Shown: positions 17,327 to 25,863, numbered from the stretch's first letter. The stretch is DNA of 64,000 bases from Nonlabens sp. Hel1_33_55 (GCF_900101765.1 NZ_LT627735.1:868001-932000); one strand, 5' to 3'. Numbers and translations: made by a program. Notes: generated by a model from the sequence alone, not told the origin.

Positions 17327-18223
17327 TTATTCGACTATCGTTGTAATGGTAATCGAGAACTGTGATCCAGCCGCAATGCTTTGATAGCTGCTCTTTTCTG
17401 AGATTTCCGTCGATTCATCTTCTGAATCTGGTAAACCTAGCCAAGGTTCGATACATACATAGTCAGCGCCAGGTTTTGACCAAAGCGCGAGGTTGGGATA
17501 ACCTTCAAATTTTACCATCAAGCCTTTGTTTTTTCCGCTTTCCTGCCTGTCCGGCAGGCAGGCGCGTAGGCGTACCCAATCGTAATCTACGTTTACAAAT
17601 ATCAACGCATCGCGGTCGAACAATGTTTTGGAAAGCGGTAAGGCAGAATTCTCTATCGGAATTTTTCTTATCTCATCAGACAATAAACCAGAATCACCCA
17701 AAGTAACTGCCTTTAAAGACTTGCCGTTTGGGAACTCAATCACATAATCCTCTAGTTTTTTGCCATTTGTCAATGGGCAAGCATAAGCCGTGTGTCCACC
17801 ACAAGAAAAATACATAGGCACATCGCCCTTATTCTTAATGTGATAGGTCATTTTCAATTGATTGCTGACCAATTCATAAACCACAGTAAAAGAAAACATG
17901 AACGGATATTTCACCAAGGTTTCTGGCGAACTGTTCAGTGTAAACGAGCATTTTGAATCACTATGCTGTTCAAACAGCATATCATCATTGTGCCTGATGA
18001 TGCCGTGTTTGGTCATCGCATAATCCTTACCATTATAAGTAATCTTGTCGCCCTTGATTTTCCCTATGGCAGGAAATAATACCGGCGAGCTGCTTGCCCA
18101 AACCGATTCATCAATTTGCCAAATATATTCCTTATCGGTTTCCTTTTTCTTAAGCGAGCGGATCTCTGAACCGTTGGAACTGACGGAGCAGGTGAGTAGG
18201 TCGTTTTGAATGGTGTGGAGCAC
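17327..18223 (-). CDS. aldose 1-epimerase family protein with a repeat-encoded insertion
   Basis: A 298-residue protein of the aldose 1-epimerase (galactose mutarotase-like, LacX subgroup) family. It opens with the family's beta-rich start (GSEIRSLKKKETDKEYIWQ) and carries SPVLFPAIGK, KHGIIRH and the end motif CIEPWLGLPD. Residues 221-229, ACLPDRQES, interrupt the stretch that would read VRLR-GKNKGLMVKF; they are encoded by the hairpin repeat at 17542-17562. The insertion keeps the frame open. Sugar substrate unknown. Confidence 0.85.
   Translation of the reverse strand: MLHTIQNDLLTCSVSSNGSEIRSLKKKETDKEYIWQIDESVWASSSPVLFPAIGKIKGDKITYNGKDYAMTKHGIIRHNDDMLFEQHSDSKCSFTLNSSPETLVKYPFMFSFTVVYELVSNQLKMTYHIKNKGDVPMYFSCGGHTAYACPLTNGKKLEDYVIEFPNGKSLKAVTLGDSGLLSDEIRKIPIENSALPLSKTLFDRDALIFVNVDYDWVRLRACLPDRQESGKNKGLMVKFEGYPNLALWSKPGADYVCIEPWLGLPDSEDESTEISEKSSYQSIAAGSQFSITITTIVE
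17542..17562. repeat. GC-rich hairpin repeat inserted in a gene
   Basis: CCTGCCTG, 5-nt loop, CAGGCAGG. It is much more GC-rich than its surroundings and encodes CLPDRQ within the epimerase-family gene. Confidence 0.8.
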
Positions 18224-18271
18224 TGTGTTTGTTTTAGAAATCTAAGCTAAGAAATTGGCTTAACTTTTCTG

Positions 18272-18967
18272 CTAATTAGTGCTGTAAGTCAGAAGAATAT
18301 CTGTAACCTTTTGGAGATTGTCACCTGTAATCTCAGCCTCTGGAGCAAGTGGATACTGCTGCTGCCCAGGTCGGGCAATAAATGCTGCACGCCATCCAGC
18401 CCATTGCGCACCAGCGACATCCCAACCGTGAGCAGCGATCATCATACACTCTTCTGGTTTGACGTTTTTGTGTTGAGCGGCCCAATCGTAAGCTTCTTTA
18501 AAAGGCTTGAATTTGCCAGCACTTTCTACGCTCAATAATTCGTCAAATAAATCTGTAAGCACGGCATTTTTAATTTGCTCTTTGACGCCTTCATTAGAGC
18601 CATTGGTAAATGCCACCAGTGTATATCCAGCATTCCTCAACTGGATTAGGGCCTTTTTAACTTCTGCATGCGGATTCAAATTGCGGATGGATTCAATCAC
18701 AACCTTCTGAGCTTCGCTTTCAGAAATATGAATGTCGTTACTGGTAGCTACCATTTGTAAAGTTGCTGCGCCTATCTTTCCAAAATCTTCATACTGACCG
18801 CTAGCGCTGGTAACTAGAGAATATTGCAATAGTGTTGTGAACCATAGTTTGATCAAGTCATCGTTGCCATTTAGCGATTTGCTGACGTTCTCTTTCAAAT
18901 TGGAAAGATCGAGCAAGGTTTCATTGACGTCAAAGAACAATACTTTTGGTCTCAATTTATATTCCAT
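18272..18967 (-). CDS. haloacid dehalogenase, type II
   Basis: A 231-residue HAD-superfamily hydrolase. The nucleophile is the first Asp of FFDVNETLLDL, followed by TNGS (motif II), the Lys of ESAGKFKPFKEAY (motif III) and AAHGWDVAGAQWAGWRAAF (motif IV region). The FDVNETL and HGWD...GW signatures are those of type II 2-haloacid dehalogenases, though many such proteins act on other small acids or phosphates. It starts 10 nt downstream of the FrnE/DsbA gene and is probably in one operon with it. Confidence 0.88.
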   Translation of the reverse strand: MEYKLRPKVLFFDVNETLLDLSNLKENVSKSLNGNDDLIKLWFTTLLQYSLVTSASGQYEDFGKIGAATLQMVATSNDIHISESEAQKVVIESIRNLNPHAEVKKALIQLRNAGYTLVAFTNGSNEGVKEQIKNAVLTDLFDELLSVESAGKFKPFKEAYDWAAQHKNVKPEECMMIAAHGWDVAGAQWAGWRAAFIARPGQQQYPLAPEAEITGDNLQKVTDILLTYSTN

Positions 18968-18977
18968 GTATTACTTA

Positions 18978-19628
18978 TTAAGAATGTTGGTCAATCGCTT
19001 CCTGTAAGACTTGTTTGAACACATCTACTGGTTGCGCGCCGGTGACCGCGCTTTTTCTATCAAATACGATGGTAGGCACTGAATTCACACCCAATTCTTT
19101 CCAGTATTTTTCTGTGGCTTTTATTTCGTTTCTGGCTTCTTCATTATCCAATAAAGCCATTCCTTTTTCAGCATCCAACCCAACGTCCAGTAAGGCATGT
19201 TTCAATACATCCTGTTTAGAAACATCTTGACGCTCACTGAAAAAGGCAGTGGTCAGTCGCATTTTTAATTCGGTTTGTTTGTTGAATTCTTTGGCATATT
19301 CTAGCAAGACGTGCGCATCAAACGTATTGGCCATGCGCTGTTCCGCATAATAATCAAAAACGAAATCAACGCTATTGCCAGCAGCAGTCATTTGCTCTTG
19401 CATCTGACGGTATTGCTCTGGACTAGAACCGTATTTCTCTACAATATGCTCCTGTAAATTTTGACCTTCGACAGGCATGTTGGGATTGAGTTGGAACGGT
19501 TGCCATTCGATTTCGATTTGGTCTTCAACACCTAGTTCTTTGATCGCTTTTTCCAATCGTTTGTAACCTATGGTGCACCATGGGCATACTACGTCTGATA
19601 CGATGTCGATTTTTAATTTTTCTTTCAT
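18978..19628 (-). CDS. DsbA-family FrnE-like oxidoreductase
   Basis: A 216-residue cytosolic thioredoxin-fold protein of the FrnE/2-hydroxychromene-isomerase-like DsbA group. The redox motif is CPWC near residue 16 (IVSDVVCPWCTIGYKRL), with the cis-Pro region GVNSVPTIVF in the C-terminal part. No signal peptide is present, so it acts in the cytoplasm. A broken copy of its first 30 or so codons lies at 20838-20932, about 1.2 kb upstream. Downstream is the HAD gene. Confidence 0.9.
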   Translation of the reverse strand: MKEKLKIDIVSDVVCPWCTIGYKRLEKAIKELGVEDQIEIEWQPFQLNPNMPVEGQNLQEHIVEKYGSSPEQYRQMQEQMTAAGNSVDFVFDYYAEQRMANTFDAHVLLEYAKEFNKQTELKMRLTTAFFSERQDVSKQDVLKHALLDVGLDAEKGMALLDNEEARNEIKATEKYWKELGVNSVPTIVFDRKSAVTGAQPVDVFKQVLQEAIDQHS

Positions 19629-19644
19629 GGCTTTTGATTTAATT

Positions 19645-19660
19645 TGCTTTCGCGAAAGCG
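19645..19660. repeat. 16-bp palindrome copy 7 (15/16)
   Basis: TGCTTTCGCGAAAGCG just upstream of the frnE-like start codon, in an intergenic gap. Confidence 0.9.
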
Positions 19661-19788
19661 AAATTAACCGATAGACCTAGCATAGGAGTACATTTTAAGA
19701 CGTCTATAGGAAAATTGTGTGTACCTAGCAGATTAATCGTCGCCAGCACAATAGGAGGTAAGCAGAGTCGCACATTTCTAGGAAACGC

Positions 19789-20736
19789 CTAAGGCCTTGC
19801 GTTCAAAGCATCAGTATATCTGTAAATACCAAAGCCTTTGATATTCAAAAACTCCTTGTTAGTAATGTCAGTACTTGCCTGGTAATCGTTGCTCCATTCA
19901 ACAAAGGCTTCTTCAAACTCATGATCCATAGCAGTCTCTGCAAAGTAATTCCATATTTCTGGAGCTAGCGAACTCTGATTGACGTTGAATAGAATGACTA
20001 TGTTGACTTGTTGATTGAGTTCCAGACCAGCCTGAGCCAACAGATTGAGTTTATTGACTATCGAGTTTTCTTCAATTGAGCCAGATAAATTCCAAGCGTC
20101 TGTATGGTAATTAGTCAAAAAGATCTCGTCATGATTCAATACTAAGTCTTTTGCAATAGCTAAGCTAGGTGGCAAACCAGGATCTTTGATTTTTCCAATA
20201 TAAAATTGCCGAGTTACACCAGGATTGAGCGGTACAGGCTGACCTGGCGGTGGCGTGAATTTCAGATCGTTCAATCGATCGATCCAAGGCTCGTAATTGT
20301 CTGTAAAATTCATGGTGCCATTCCAGAATTCGATCTCACTAACGATTCCGTCTGGCCTGCTATCTTTTCTACCATCGTGATAGCCTTCAATCTCAGAGAA
20401 GGAATCACCAAATCCTGCAGATACAAATGAAACCTTGACATAAGGATCTTCGTTATGGGCTTTGTTGACAAAGGCTCTGAGATCATCATCCAGTCCATCA
20501 CCTAATGCATCACCAATGTTGTATAGATAGATATCAGTAAAATCATTCACATCTACCCAAGCGAGCAGATCATCTTCCAGCGCATCATTGCCCAAGATTC
20601 CAGCGGTATAAAAATCATTGATGTAAACACCGCGATGTTCTGCAAGTAGTCCTATGGAAATGGTGTCATCATCTTCATCGCAGGAAGCGAAAAGTAGTAG
20701 CGTAAGTATAGCTATTGAGAAGTATCTTAAAATCAT
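19789..20736 (-). CDS. exported lipoprotein of unknown function
   Basis: A 315-residue protein with a lipoprotein signal peptide (FSIAILTLLLFASC, Cys19 as the lipid site) followed by an acidic DEDDD stretch, which in Bacteroidota often marks outer-membrane or surface lipoproteins. The body is acidic with many short motifs but no domain I recognise. A glycosidase-like barrel is conceivable (YINDFYTAGILGN, ADTYLYN-like strands), but I will not assign it. It sits between the intact frnE-like gene and its broken copy. Confidence 0.75.
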   Translation of the reverse strand: MILRYFSIAILTLLLFASCDEDDDTISIGLLAEHRGVYINDFYTAGILGNDALEDDLLAWVDVNDFTDIYLYNIGDALGDGLDDDLRAFVNKAHNEDPYVKVSFVSAGFGDSFSEIEGYHDGRKDSRPDGIVSEIEFWNGTMNFTDNYEPWIDRLNDLKFTPPPGQPVPLNPGVTRQFYIGKIKDPGLPPSLAIAKDLVLNHDEIFLTNYHTDAWNLSGSIEENSIVNKLNLLAQAGLELNQQVNIVILFNVNQSSLAPEIWNYFAETAMDHEFEEAFVEWSNDYQASTDITNKEFLNIKGFGIYRYTDALNARP

Positions 20737-21051
20737 GATTCATATAATTATCAGATTATAAGTAAGATATGATAATTAAGTGAAGTGGATTGTAGGAATT
20801 TGGATGGTCTAGTTGGCAATGCTGAGAAGGTAGGTTGTTAAATTTCTATTTCCTTGATCGCATTTTCGATTCGCTTATAACCTATGGTGCACCATGGGCA
20901 TACTAAGTCTGATACGATGTCGATTTTTAGTTTGTTGGTTATTTTAAACTTTATTAGAATGATAATTCCCTTGATTATTCGCTAGACAATAGTCATCTCA
21001 AGAGTTATATTTTCAATTTTTTGTCAAAAGAATTTAGTCTAATAGTCGTAA
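20737..21051. other. gap holding the frnE-like fragment
   Basis: A 315-nt stretch. Apart from the fragment at 20838-20932 it is AT-rich with no frame, RNA or clear terminator. Confidence 0.6.
20838..20932 (-). pseudogene. 5' fragment of a frnE/dsbA-like gene
   Basis: About 80 nt match the start of the frnE-like gene at 19539-19619 with roughly eight differences, including the stretch coding IVSD-VCPWCTIGYKR. The fragment has no start codon and ends at a TAA after EIEI, so it cannot make a working protein. Differences are partly silent, which suggests it was once under coding selection or came from a close relative. Confidence 0.85.
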
Positions 21052-21894
21052 TTATTCCGTAATTAAGATGTGATCTAAGGCATTACTGTTCTCACACGAT
21101 GGACATAGAGAAAGTCCAAGCTGTTCTAATATAGTACTATCAAACTCCAACTCTGGATTAGATGTAAATCGAAATAATTCCTGCATATATTTTTTATAGG
21201 GTTCTTTAAATTCATTGTGAAATTTTTTGAGCACTTCTAAAATCTCACTTATACTGTAATCAATATGATTGAATTCTTTAACGGTGTCCTTTTTAATCAA
21301 AAAAGAATTTTCGCCGTAGTTACTTATAATTATTTCATTCTTTCTCGAAGAATTAATTAATTCTTGAGTTTTCCTAAGTATCACTTTTATCTTTTTTCGA
21401 AGATCATCGAGATCGTAATTTGTTTTTTCAGTATATCCTGAATTATCAAACGATATTTTTTGAGGCAATTCATCAAGATTGAATTTCCATCTAATTCTCT
21501 CATTAAATAGTTCAGATTGATCTTCCAACATTTTTTTATTTTCTAAAAAAAAACTTCTGTATTCTTCAATCTTTTCAATTCCTTGTTCAATAATTGATTT
21601 CGGAATTTCAAAATTGTTGTAGGAGGCACTCAAAAGTTTACACTCTTTTGTTAAATGAAACGAAGGCTGACTTTCGTAAACATATTCATTCTTGTGACTT
21701 TTAATTTTTCGATACTGCCTTAATAACTTATTTGGATCGTTGTAGAGAAAATAGTAGGAATAGAGAACACTTCGTTCTCGAACATTCAACCATTTAAATA
21801 ATTTTATAAGTTTAGCATCATCGGGATAGTAGAAATTATGTCTTAAATTAGAAACTATTCTATTTGCGTTGAAATTTGTTATAAATACTTTCAT
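21052..21894 (-). CDS. unrecognised AT-rich protein, 280 residues
   Basis: A cytosolic, Lys/Glu/Asn-rich protein, largely helical by composition, with probable coiled-coil stretches around 95-125 and 165-185. A lone CPSC pair lies near the C-terminus (LSLCPSCENSNALDHI), which may be half a metal site. I recognise no family. It is visibly richer in A/T than the genes around it and neighbours another unknown AT-rich gene and a gene fragment, which suggests acquired DNA. Confidence 0.6.
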   Translation of the reverse strand: MKVFITNFNANRIVSNLRHNFYYPDDAKLIKLFKWLNVRERSVLYSYYFLYNDPNKLLRQYRKIKSHKNEYVYESQPSFHLTKECKLLSASYNNFEIPKSIIEQGIEKIEEYRSFFLENKKMLEDQSELFNERIRWKFNLDELPQKISFDNSGYTEKTNYDLDDLRKKIKVILRKTQELINSSRKNEIIISNYGENSFLIKKDTVKEFNHIDYSISEILEVLKKFHNEFKEPYKKYMQELFRFTSNPELEFDSTILEQLGLSLCPSCENSNALDHILITE

Positions 21895-21981
21895 GAAATC
21901 TAATGGTATTTTGAAGCTGGATGTAAAAGGTAATCATACTTATGTGATTAATTCAATTCATCATTTTTTCAAAGTTTACAT

Positions 21982-22308
21982 TTAGAATGGTAATAAATCA
22001 AACCTTATCCTTTCGTCAAATATATTTACTTCAACCGTTAAAACTGGATTTTCATGAGTTCTGTCGTGGAAATTCAAGTAAAATCTTTCAGAACATGGAT
22101 GTTTGATTTGTTTTGTGGAACAACTCAAGAATCCTTCAGAGAATTCATCAACAGAGTGAAGCATGTATTTGAAGAAGCAGTAAAACCTTGTTTTGTTTGG
22201 CATACCCACTAAAACGTTTTTCTTCATTAAGAATGGCAAGAATGATGATGCATTTAGCTGTATACATGAGGAAATGAATTCGTTTTGGATGCGATCTATA
22301 GTGGTCAT
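21982..22308 (-). CDS. unrecognised small protein, 108 residues
   Basis: A frame starting MTTIDRIQNEFISSC with a Cys-containing centre (SCSTKQIKHPCSERFYLNFH) and an alternating hydrophobic end that reads like beta strands (VLTVEVNIFDERIRFDLLPF). No family recognised. It is 87 nt upstream of the 280-residue unknown gene, in the same direction and of similar AT-rich composition, so the two may be a pair. Confidence 0.5.
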   Translation of the reverse strand: MTTIDRIQNEFISSCIQLNASSFLPFLMKKNVLVGMPNKTRFYCFFKYMLHSVDEFSEGFLSCSTKQIKHPCSERFYLNFHDRTHENPVLTVEVNIFDERIRFDLLPF

Positions 22309-22484
22309 TTCGGTTCATTCTGCTCCAGATCAAGATAGAGATTATTTGGAATAAAATTCTATCAATATAAAATATTTTTCAATCTCAACAAAAAACTCCC
22401 AACCCAACAAAGGATCGAGAGTTCTACAAACATTCAATTAAACAACAAGCAGATGCTGAAATGAATTCAGCATGACATATCTGT

Positions 22485-23717
22485 TTAGGCTTCTACAGCT
22501 TCAGCACCAATCTCCAACTCAACTTCAACCTGATTTCTTAAGATATCATCCATCGTTTCACGCTCCCTTATCAAGTGTGCGGTGCCGTTGTGCCATAGTA
22601 CCTCTGCAGGTCTGTATCGGCTGTTGTAATTACTTGCCATAGAATAGCAGTAGGCACCAGCGTTTGAGAAAGCAAGGATATCGCCTTCGCCGATCTCGCT
22701 TATTTGTCGGTTTTGTGCAAACGTGTCCGTTTCACATATGTATCCAACCACGCTGTAGAATCGGTTTTTACCTTCTGGATTGGAAATATTTTTAATGCCG
22801 TGGTAGGAACCGTACAACATAGGTCTGATCAAGTGATTGAAACCAGAATCCACACCAGCGAAAACCGTGCTCGTCGTCTGCTTGATCACATTCACTTGAG
22901 CTAAGAAATGTCCAGCCTGCGAAACCAAAAACTTACCTGGCTCAAAAGCAAGCGCAATATCTTTGCCGTACGATTTGCAGAAATCATTGAACCTACCAGA
23001 CAATTGCTCGCCCAGTTCCTCAATGTCCGTCGACACATCACCTTCTTTGTAAGGTACTTTAAATCCAGAGCCAAAATCGATGAATTCCAGATCCTTAAAT
23101 TTCGCTGCCGTTTCAAAAAGGATTTCCGTCGCATATAAGAATACGCCTATGTCCAGAATATCGCTACCCGTATGCATATGCACACCATTCACGGTCATCC
23201 CAGTATTTTCCACAATACGCAACAAATGCGGAATCTGATGTATGGAAATACCAAACTTAGAATCGATGTGACCTACACTAATATTAGCATTACCACCAGC
23301 CATCACGTGCGGGTTGATACGCACACAAACAGGAACCTTGGGATGCTTCGCACCAAATTGTTCCAGAATAGATAAATTGTCAATATTGATCTGCACGCCC
23401 ATACCGGCGACTTTCTCAATTTCCTCGAGTGAAACACCGTTTGGTGTGTAGATAATTTTTGATGGATCCACGCCAGCAGCAAGACCCAACTGCACTTCCT
23501 GTGAACTCACGGTATCGAGTCCGGCGCCTAACTGTTTAAAAAGCTTCAAGATAGAAATGTTTGACAACGCCTTTACAGCGTAGTGAATTCTAAGGTTTTC
23601 CACTTTCGCGAAAGCGGACGTCAAACGTTCATACTGCGACACCATCGTGTCTGCATCGTAAACATAGACAGGACTACCGTGCTCCTGCGCTACATTTAAT
23701 AGATCTTGTGCATTCAT
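22485..23717 (-). CDS. lysA: diaminopimelate decarboxylase
   Basis: LysA decarboxylates meso-diaminopimelate to lysine. It is a 410-residue fold-III PLP enzyme: the cofactor lysine lies in YAVKALSN near residue 48, HMHTGSDI and the glycine loop DFGSGFKVP bind PLP, EPGKFLV follows, and the catalytic Cys is in GYICETDTFAQNR. The AYCYSMASNYN end motif is complete. A palindrome copy near the N-terminus encodes SAFAKVE. Confidence 0.95.
   Translation of the reverse strand: MNAQDLLNVAQEHGSPVYVYDADTMVSQYERLTSAFAKVENLRIHYAVKALSNISILKLFKQLGAGLDTVSSQEVQLGLAAGVDPSKIIYTPNGVSLEEIEKVAGMGVQINIDNLSILEQFGAKHPKVPVCVRINPHVMAGGNANISVGHIDSKFGISIHQIPHLLRIVENTGMTVNGVHMHTGSDILDIGVFLYATEILFETAAKFKDLEFIDFGSGFKVPYKEGDVSTDIEELGEQLSGRFNDFCKSYGKDIALAFEPGKFLVSQAGHFLAQVNVIKQTTSTVFAGVDSGFNHLIRPMLYGSYHGIKNISNPEGKNRFYSVVGYICETDTFAQNRQISEIGEGDILAFSNAGAYCYSMASNYNSRYRPAEVLWHNGTAHLIRERETMDDILRNQVEVELEIGAEAVEA
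23601..23616. repeat. 16-bp palindrome copy 8 (15/16)
   Basis: CACTTTCGCGAAAGCG inside lysA, read as AFAKV. Confidence 0.9.
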
Positions 23718-23748
23718 TAGTTATGCGATTAAATTTTAATTAAGAGAT

Positions 23749-23756
23749 CAAAAATA
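23749..23756 (-). promoter_or_regulatory. -7 box of lysA
   Basis: Minus-strand TATTTTTG, 31 nt before the lysA ATG. Confidence 0.45.
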
Positions 23757-23849
23757 GGATGGAGATGCCATATAATTGACTTTATCGCAAAACATTTTGA
23801 GTCAAGCCGTATATATCACGTTTTATTTTTACCGTTCGTTTTATTTTTA

Positions 23850-23960
23850 AGTAGGGCGTTTCCTTCGCTACGGCTCAGGTCGGGCTTTACGTTTCAATCT
23901 TTTATCACGCTGCTGGCGCGATAAAAGGATTTTCACTTCAATCCCTAACGCAACATTGTT
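23850..23960. repeat. REP-like zone with hairpin
   Basis: A GC-richer stretch holding GGGCGTTTCC...GGTCGGGCT and a hairpin with 12-nt arms, CTTTTATCACGC (23899-23910) and GCGCGATAAAAG (23916-23927), one mismatch. Confidence 0.6.
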
Positions 23961-24083
23961 TCACGATTTTGGATTTTATACTTATCACTGTCATGCTCAA
24001 TTCATTTCAGTATCTGCCTGCTGCGGTTCCTGAACTAGTAATGTCTGTAAATAACTCTAGAATTCAAAACTATTAATTCTCGT

Positions 24084-24300
24084 TTCGAACGGCAGCGACT
24101 CACTGAGCTTGTCGAAGTGTTGAGAAAAGGAATTTGCAATGAAGTAAGATTAGAACAAGAACTATATCTCGACTAGAGTTCACATTGAGCGTAGTCGAAA
24201 TGCTCGATACTGGTTTACAAAGATGAAATTAAAGCACAAAGCAAGCCGGTTCGAGCGGCAGCGCTGCCCTGAGCTTGTCGAAGTGTCGAGAACGAGCGAC
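24084..24300. repeat. repeat cluster left of sucC
   Basis: Two copies of CTGAGCTTGTCGAAGTG (near 24104 and 24271) and one of TTCACATTGAGCGTAGTCGA (near 24179). The same units occur in the opposite orientation right of sucC. Confidence 0.8.
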
Positions 24301-24380
24301 TCGCTAGGATTGAGATCATCTTAGGAAGCAAAGTGATTTGAGTATGGATAAATTCATGTAACCATAACAGAATTTGTAAA

Positions 24381-24478
24381 TTCTCCATTCTCCATTCTCC
24401 ATTCTCCATTCTCCATTCTCCATTCTCCATTCTCCATTCTCCATTCTCCATTCTCTATTCTCCATTCTCCATTCTCTA
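24381..24478. repeat. 7-nt tandem array, unit TTCTCCA
   Basis: About 14 uninterrupted units, two of them with a C-to-T change (TTCTCTA). The other strand reads as repeated TGGAGAA. Confidence 0.95.
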
Positions 24479-24483
24479 TCTTC

Positions 24484-24518
24484 TAATCCCTAATCCCTAA
24501 TCCCTAATCCCTAATCCC
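24484..24518. repeat. 7-nt tandem array, unit TAATCCC
   Basis: Five perfect units. The minus strand carries five GGG runs separated by 4-nt ATTA loops, a textbook G-quadruplex pattern, about 60 nt upstream of the sucC -7 box. Confidence 0.95.
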
Positions 24519-24575
24519 TATAAAAACCTAACGTATTATTAGGATCAATAATTTCCAAATAGCCCAATGCTTCAT

Positions 24576-24583
24576 TATTTTTG
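24576..24583 (+). promoter_or_regulatory. -7 box of sucC
   Basis: TATTTTTG, 31 nt before the sucC ATG. Confidence 0.5.
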
Positions 24584-24614
24584 CTGGAAACCATTTAAGT
24601 AACAAAACATACAT

Positions 24615-25808
24615 ATGAATCTTCACGAATATCAAGGAAAAGAAATTTTAGCGAGCTACGGTGTTACCATACAACGAGGTAAAATCGCAACAACTCCAGA
24701 GGAAGCTGTACAAGCTGCCAAAGAATTGACTGAAGAGACCGGAACCGGATGGCACGTTATCAAAGCACAGGTTCACGCAGGTGGACGTGGTAAAGGTGGT
24801 GGTGTAAAACTTGCCAAAAGCCTTGACGATGTGAAGAAGATCTCTGGCGAAATCATAGGAATGGATCTTGTAACGCCGCAAACTTCAGCCGAAGGAAAGC
24901 GCGTACACCAAGTTCTTATAGCAGAGGATGTATACGAACCGGGTGAAGTAGAAGTAGAGGAGTTTTATATGTCCGTACTTCTAGATAGAGCACAAGGCAA
25001 AAATATGATCATGTATTCCACAGAAGGTGGAATGGATATAGAGACCGTTGCAGAGGAGACTCCGCATTTGATTTTTACTGAAGTGATAGATCCAGCTCAC
25101 GGATTGCAGGGTTTCCAAGCGAGACGTATCGCTTTTAACTTAGGCTTGAGCGGCAAGGCATTTAAAGAAATGACCAAATTCGTTTCAAAACTCTACAATG
25201 CTTACGTAGGATCTGATTCGGCACTTTTTGAAATTAACCCAGTATTGAAAGCAAGCGATGAGAGAATCATCGCGGTGGATTGTAAAATCACTTTGGACGA
25301 GAATGCGTTGTTCCGTCATAAGGATTTGGAAGCGATGAGAGACATCCGTGAAGAAAACCCAACTGAGGTGGAAGCTCGTGAAGTTAGATTGAATTACGTA
25401 GACCTTGATGGTAACGTAGGTTGTATGGTTAATGGTGCTGGGCTTGCTATGGCAACTATGGACTTGATTAAACAATCTGGTGGAGAACCAGCTAACTTCC
25501 TAGATGTAGGTGGTACCGCAGATGCCAAAAGAGTAGAAGAGGCCTTTAAAATCATCTTGAAAGACAAAGGCGTGAAAGCTATTTTGGTAAATATTTTTGG
25601 TGGTATCGTACGTTGTGACCGTGTCGCACAAGGAATCATCGATGCTAAGAAAAGCATGGGTGATGCGATGAATGTACCATTGATCGTTAGACTACAGGGA
25701 ACCAATGCAGAAATTGCAAAAGAACTGATTGACAACTCTGGAATGGATGTACAAAGCGCCATCGAGTTCAAAGAAGCAGCAGATAAAGTACAGGCTGTAC
25801 TTGCATAA
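24615..25808 (+). CDS. sucC: succinyl-CoA synthetase beta subunit
   Basis: The beta (ATP-grasp) subunit of ADP-forming succinate-CoA ligase in the citric acid cycle, 397 residues. It starts with the canonical MNLHEYQGKEILASYGV, has the glycine-rich nucleotide loop HAGGRGKGGGVKL, and ends with the CoA-ligase domain (GGIVRCDRVAQGI, VRLQGTNAEIAKELI). It is monocistronic: a terminator follows at 25836. The partner sucD is at 40107, about 14 kb away. Confidence 0.97.
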   Translation: MNLHEYQGKEILASYGVTIQRGKIATTPEEAVQAAKELTEETGTGWHVIKAQVHAGGRGKGGGVKLAKSLDDVKKISGEIIGMDLVTPQTSAEGKRVHQVLIAEDVYEPGEVEVEEFYMSVLLDRAQGKNMIMYSTEGGMDIETVAEETPHLIFTEVIDPAHGLQGFQARRIAFNLGLSGKAFKEMTKFVSKLYNAYVGSDSALFEINPVLKASDERIIAVDCKITLDENALFRHKDLEAMRDIREENPTEVEAREVRLNYVDLDGNVGCMVNGAGLAMATMDLIKQSGGEPANFLDVGGTADAKRVEEAFKIILKDKGVKAILVNIFGGIVRCDRVAQGIIDAKKSMGDAMNVPLIVRLQGTNAEIAKELIDNSGMDVQSAIEFKEAADKVQAVLA

Positions 25809-25835
25809 TTAATCATAATTCTCTTAATAGAATTC

Positions 25836-25863
25836 AAAAACCATCCTAGCGGATGGTTTTTTT
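25836..25863 (+). terminator. sucC terminator
   Basis: AAACCATCC, loop TAGC, GGATGGTTT followed by a T run, 28 nt after the sucC stop. Confidence 0.9.

Larger units (their letters stand above)
23718..24614. other. repeat-rich 897-nt gap between lysA and sucC
   Basis: No credible gene. The gap contains, in order, the lysA -7 box, a REP-like hairpin zone, three copies of a TTGTCGAAGT/TAGTCGAAAT-type repeat, two 7-nt tandem arrays and the sucC -7 box. A 78-codon minus frame over the arrays (repeating MENGEWR) is a product of the tandem repeat. Confidence 0.8.

Noticed and set aside
23940..23970. Possible parS site (TGTTTCACG)
   Set aside because: Only one half of the ParB-type palindrome is present; the second half does not match.
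24215..24451. Minus-strand frame encoding repeated MENGEWR
   Set aside because: It is the 7-nt tandem array read through three frames; no start region, domain or promoter supports it.
24381..24478. CRISPR array
   Set aside because: The repeats are directly tandem with no spacers, and no cas genes are present.
24484..24518. Telomere sequence
   Set aside because: The unit is 7 nt and the array has only five units inside a chromosome; resemblance to telomeres is superficial.
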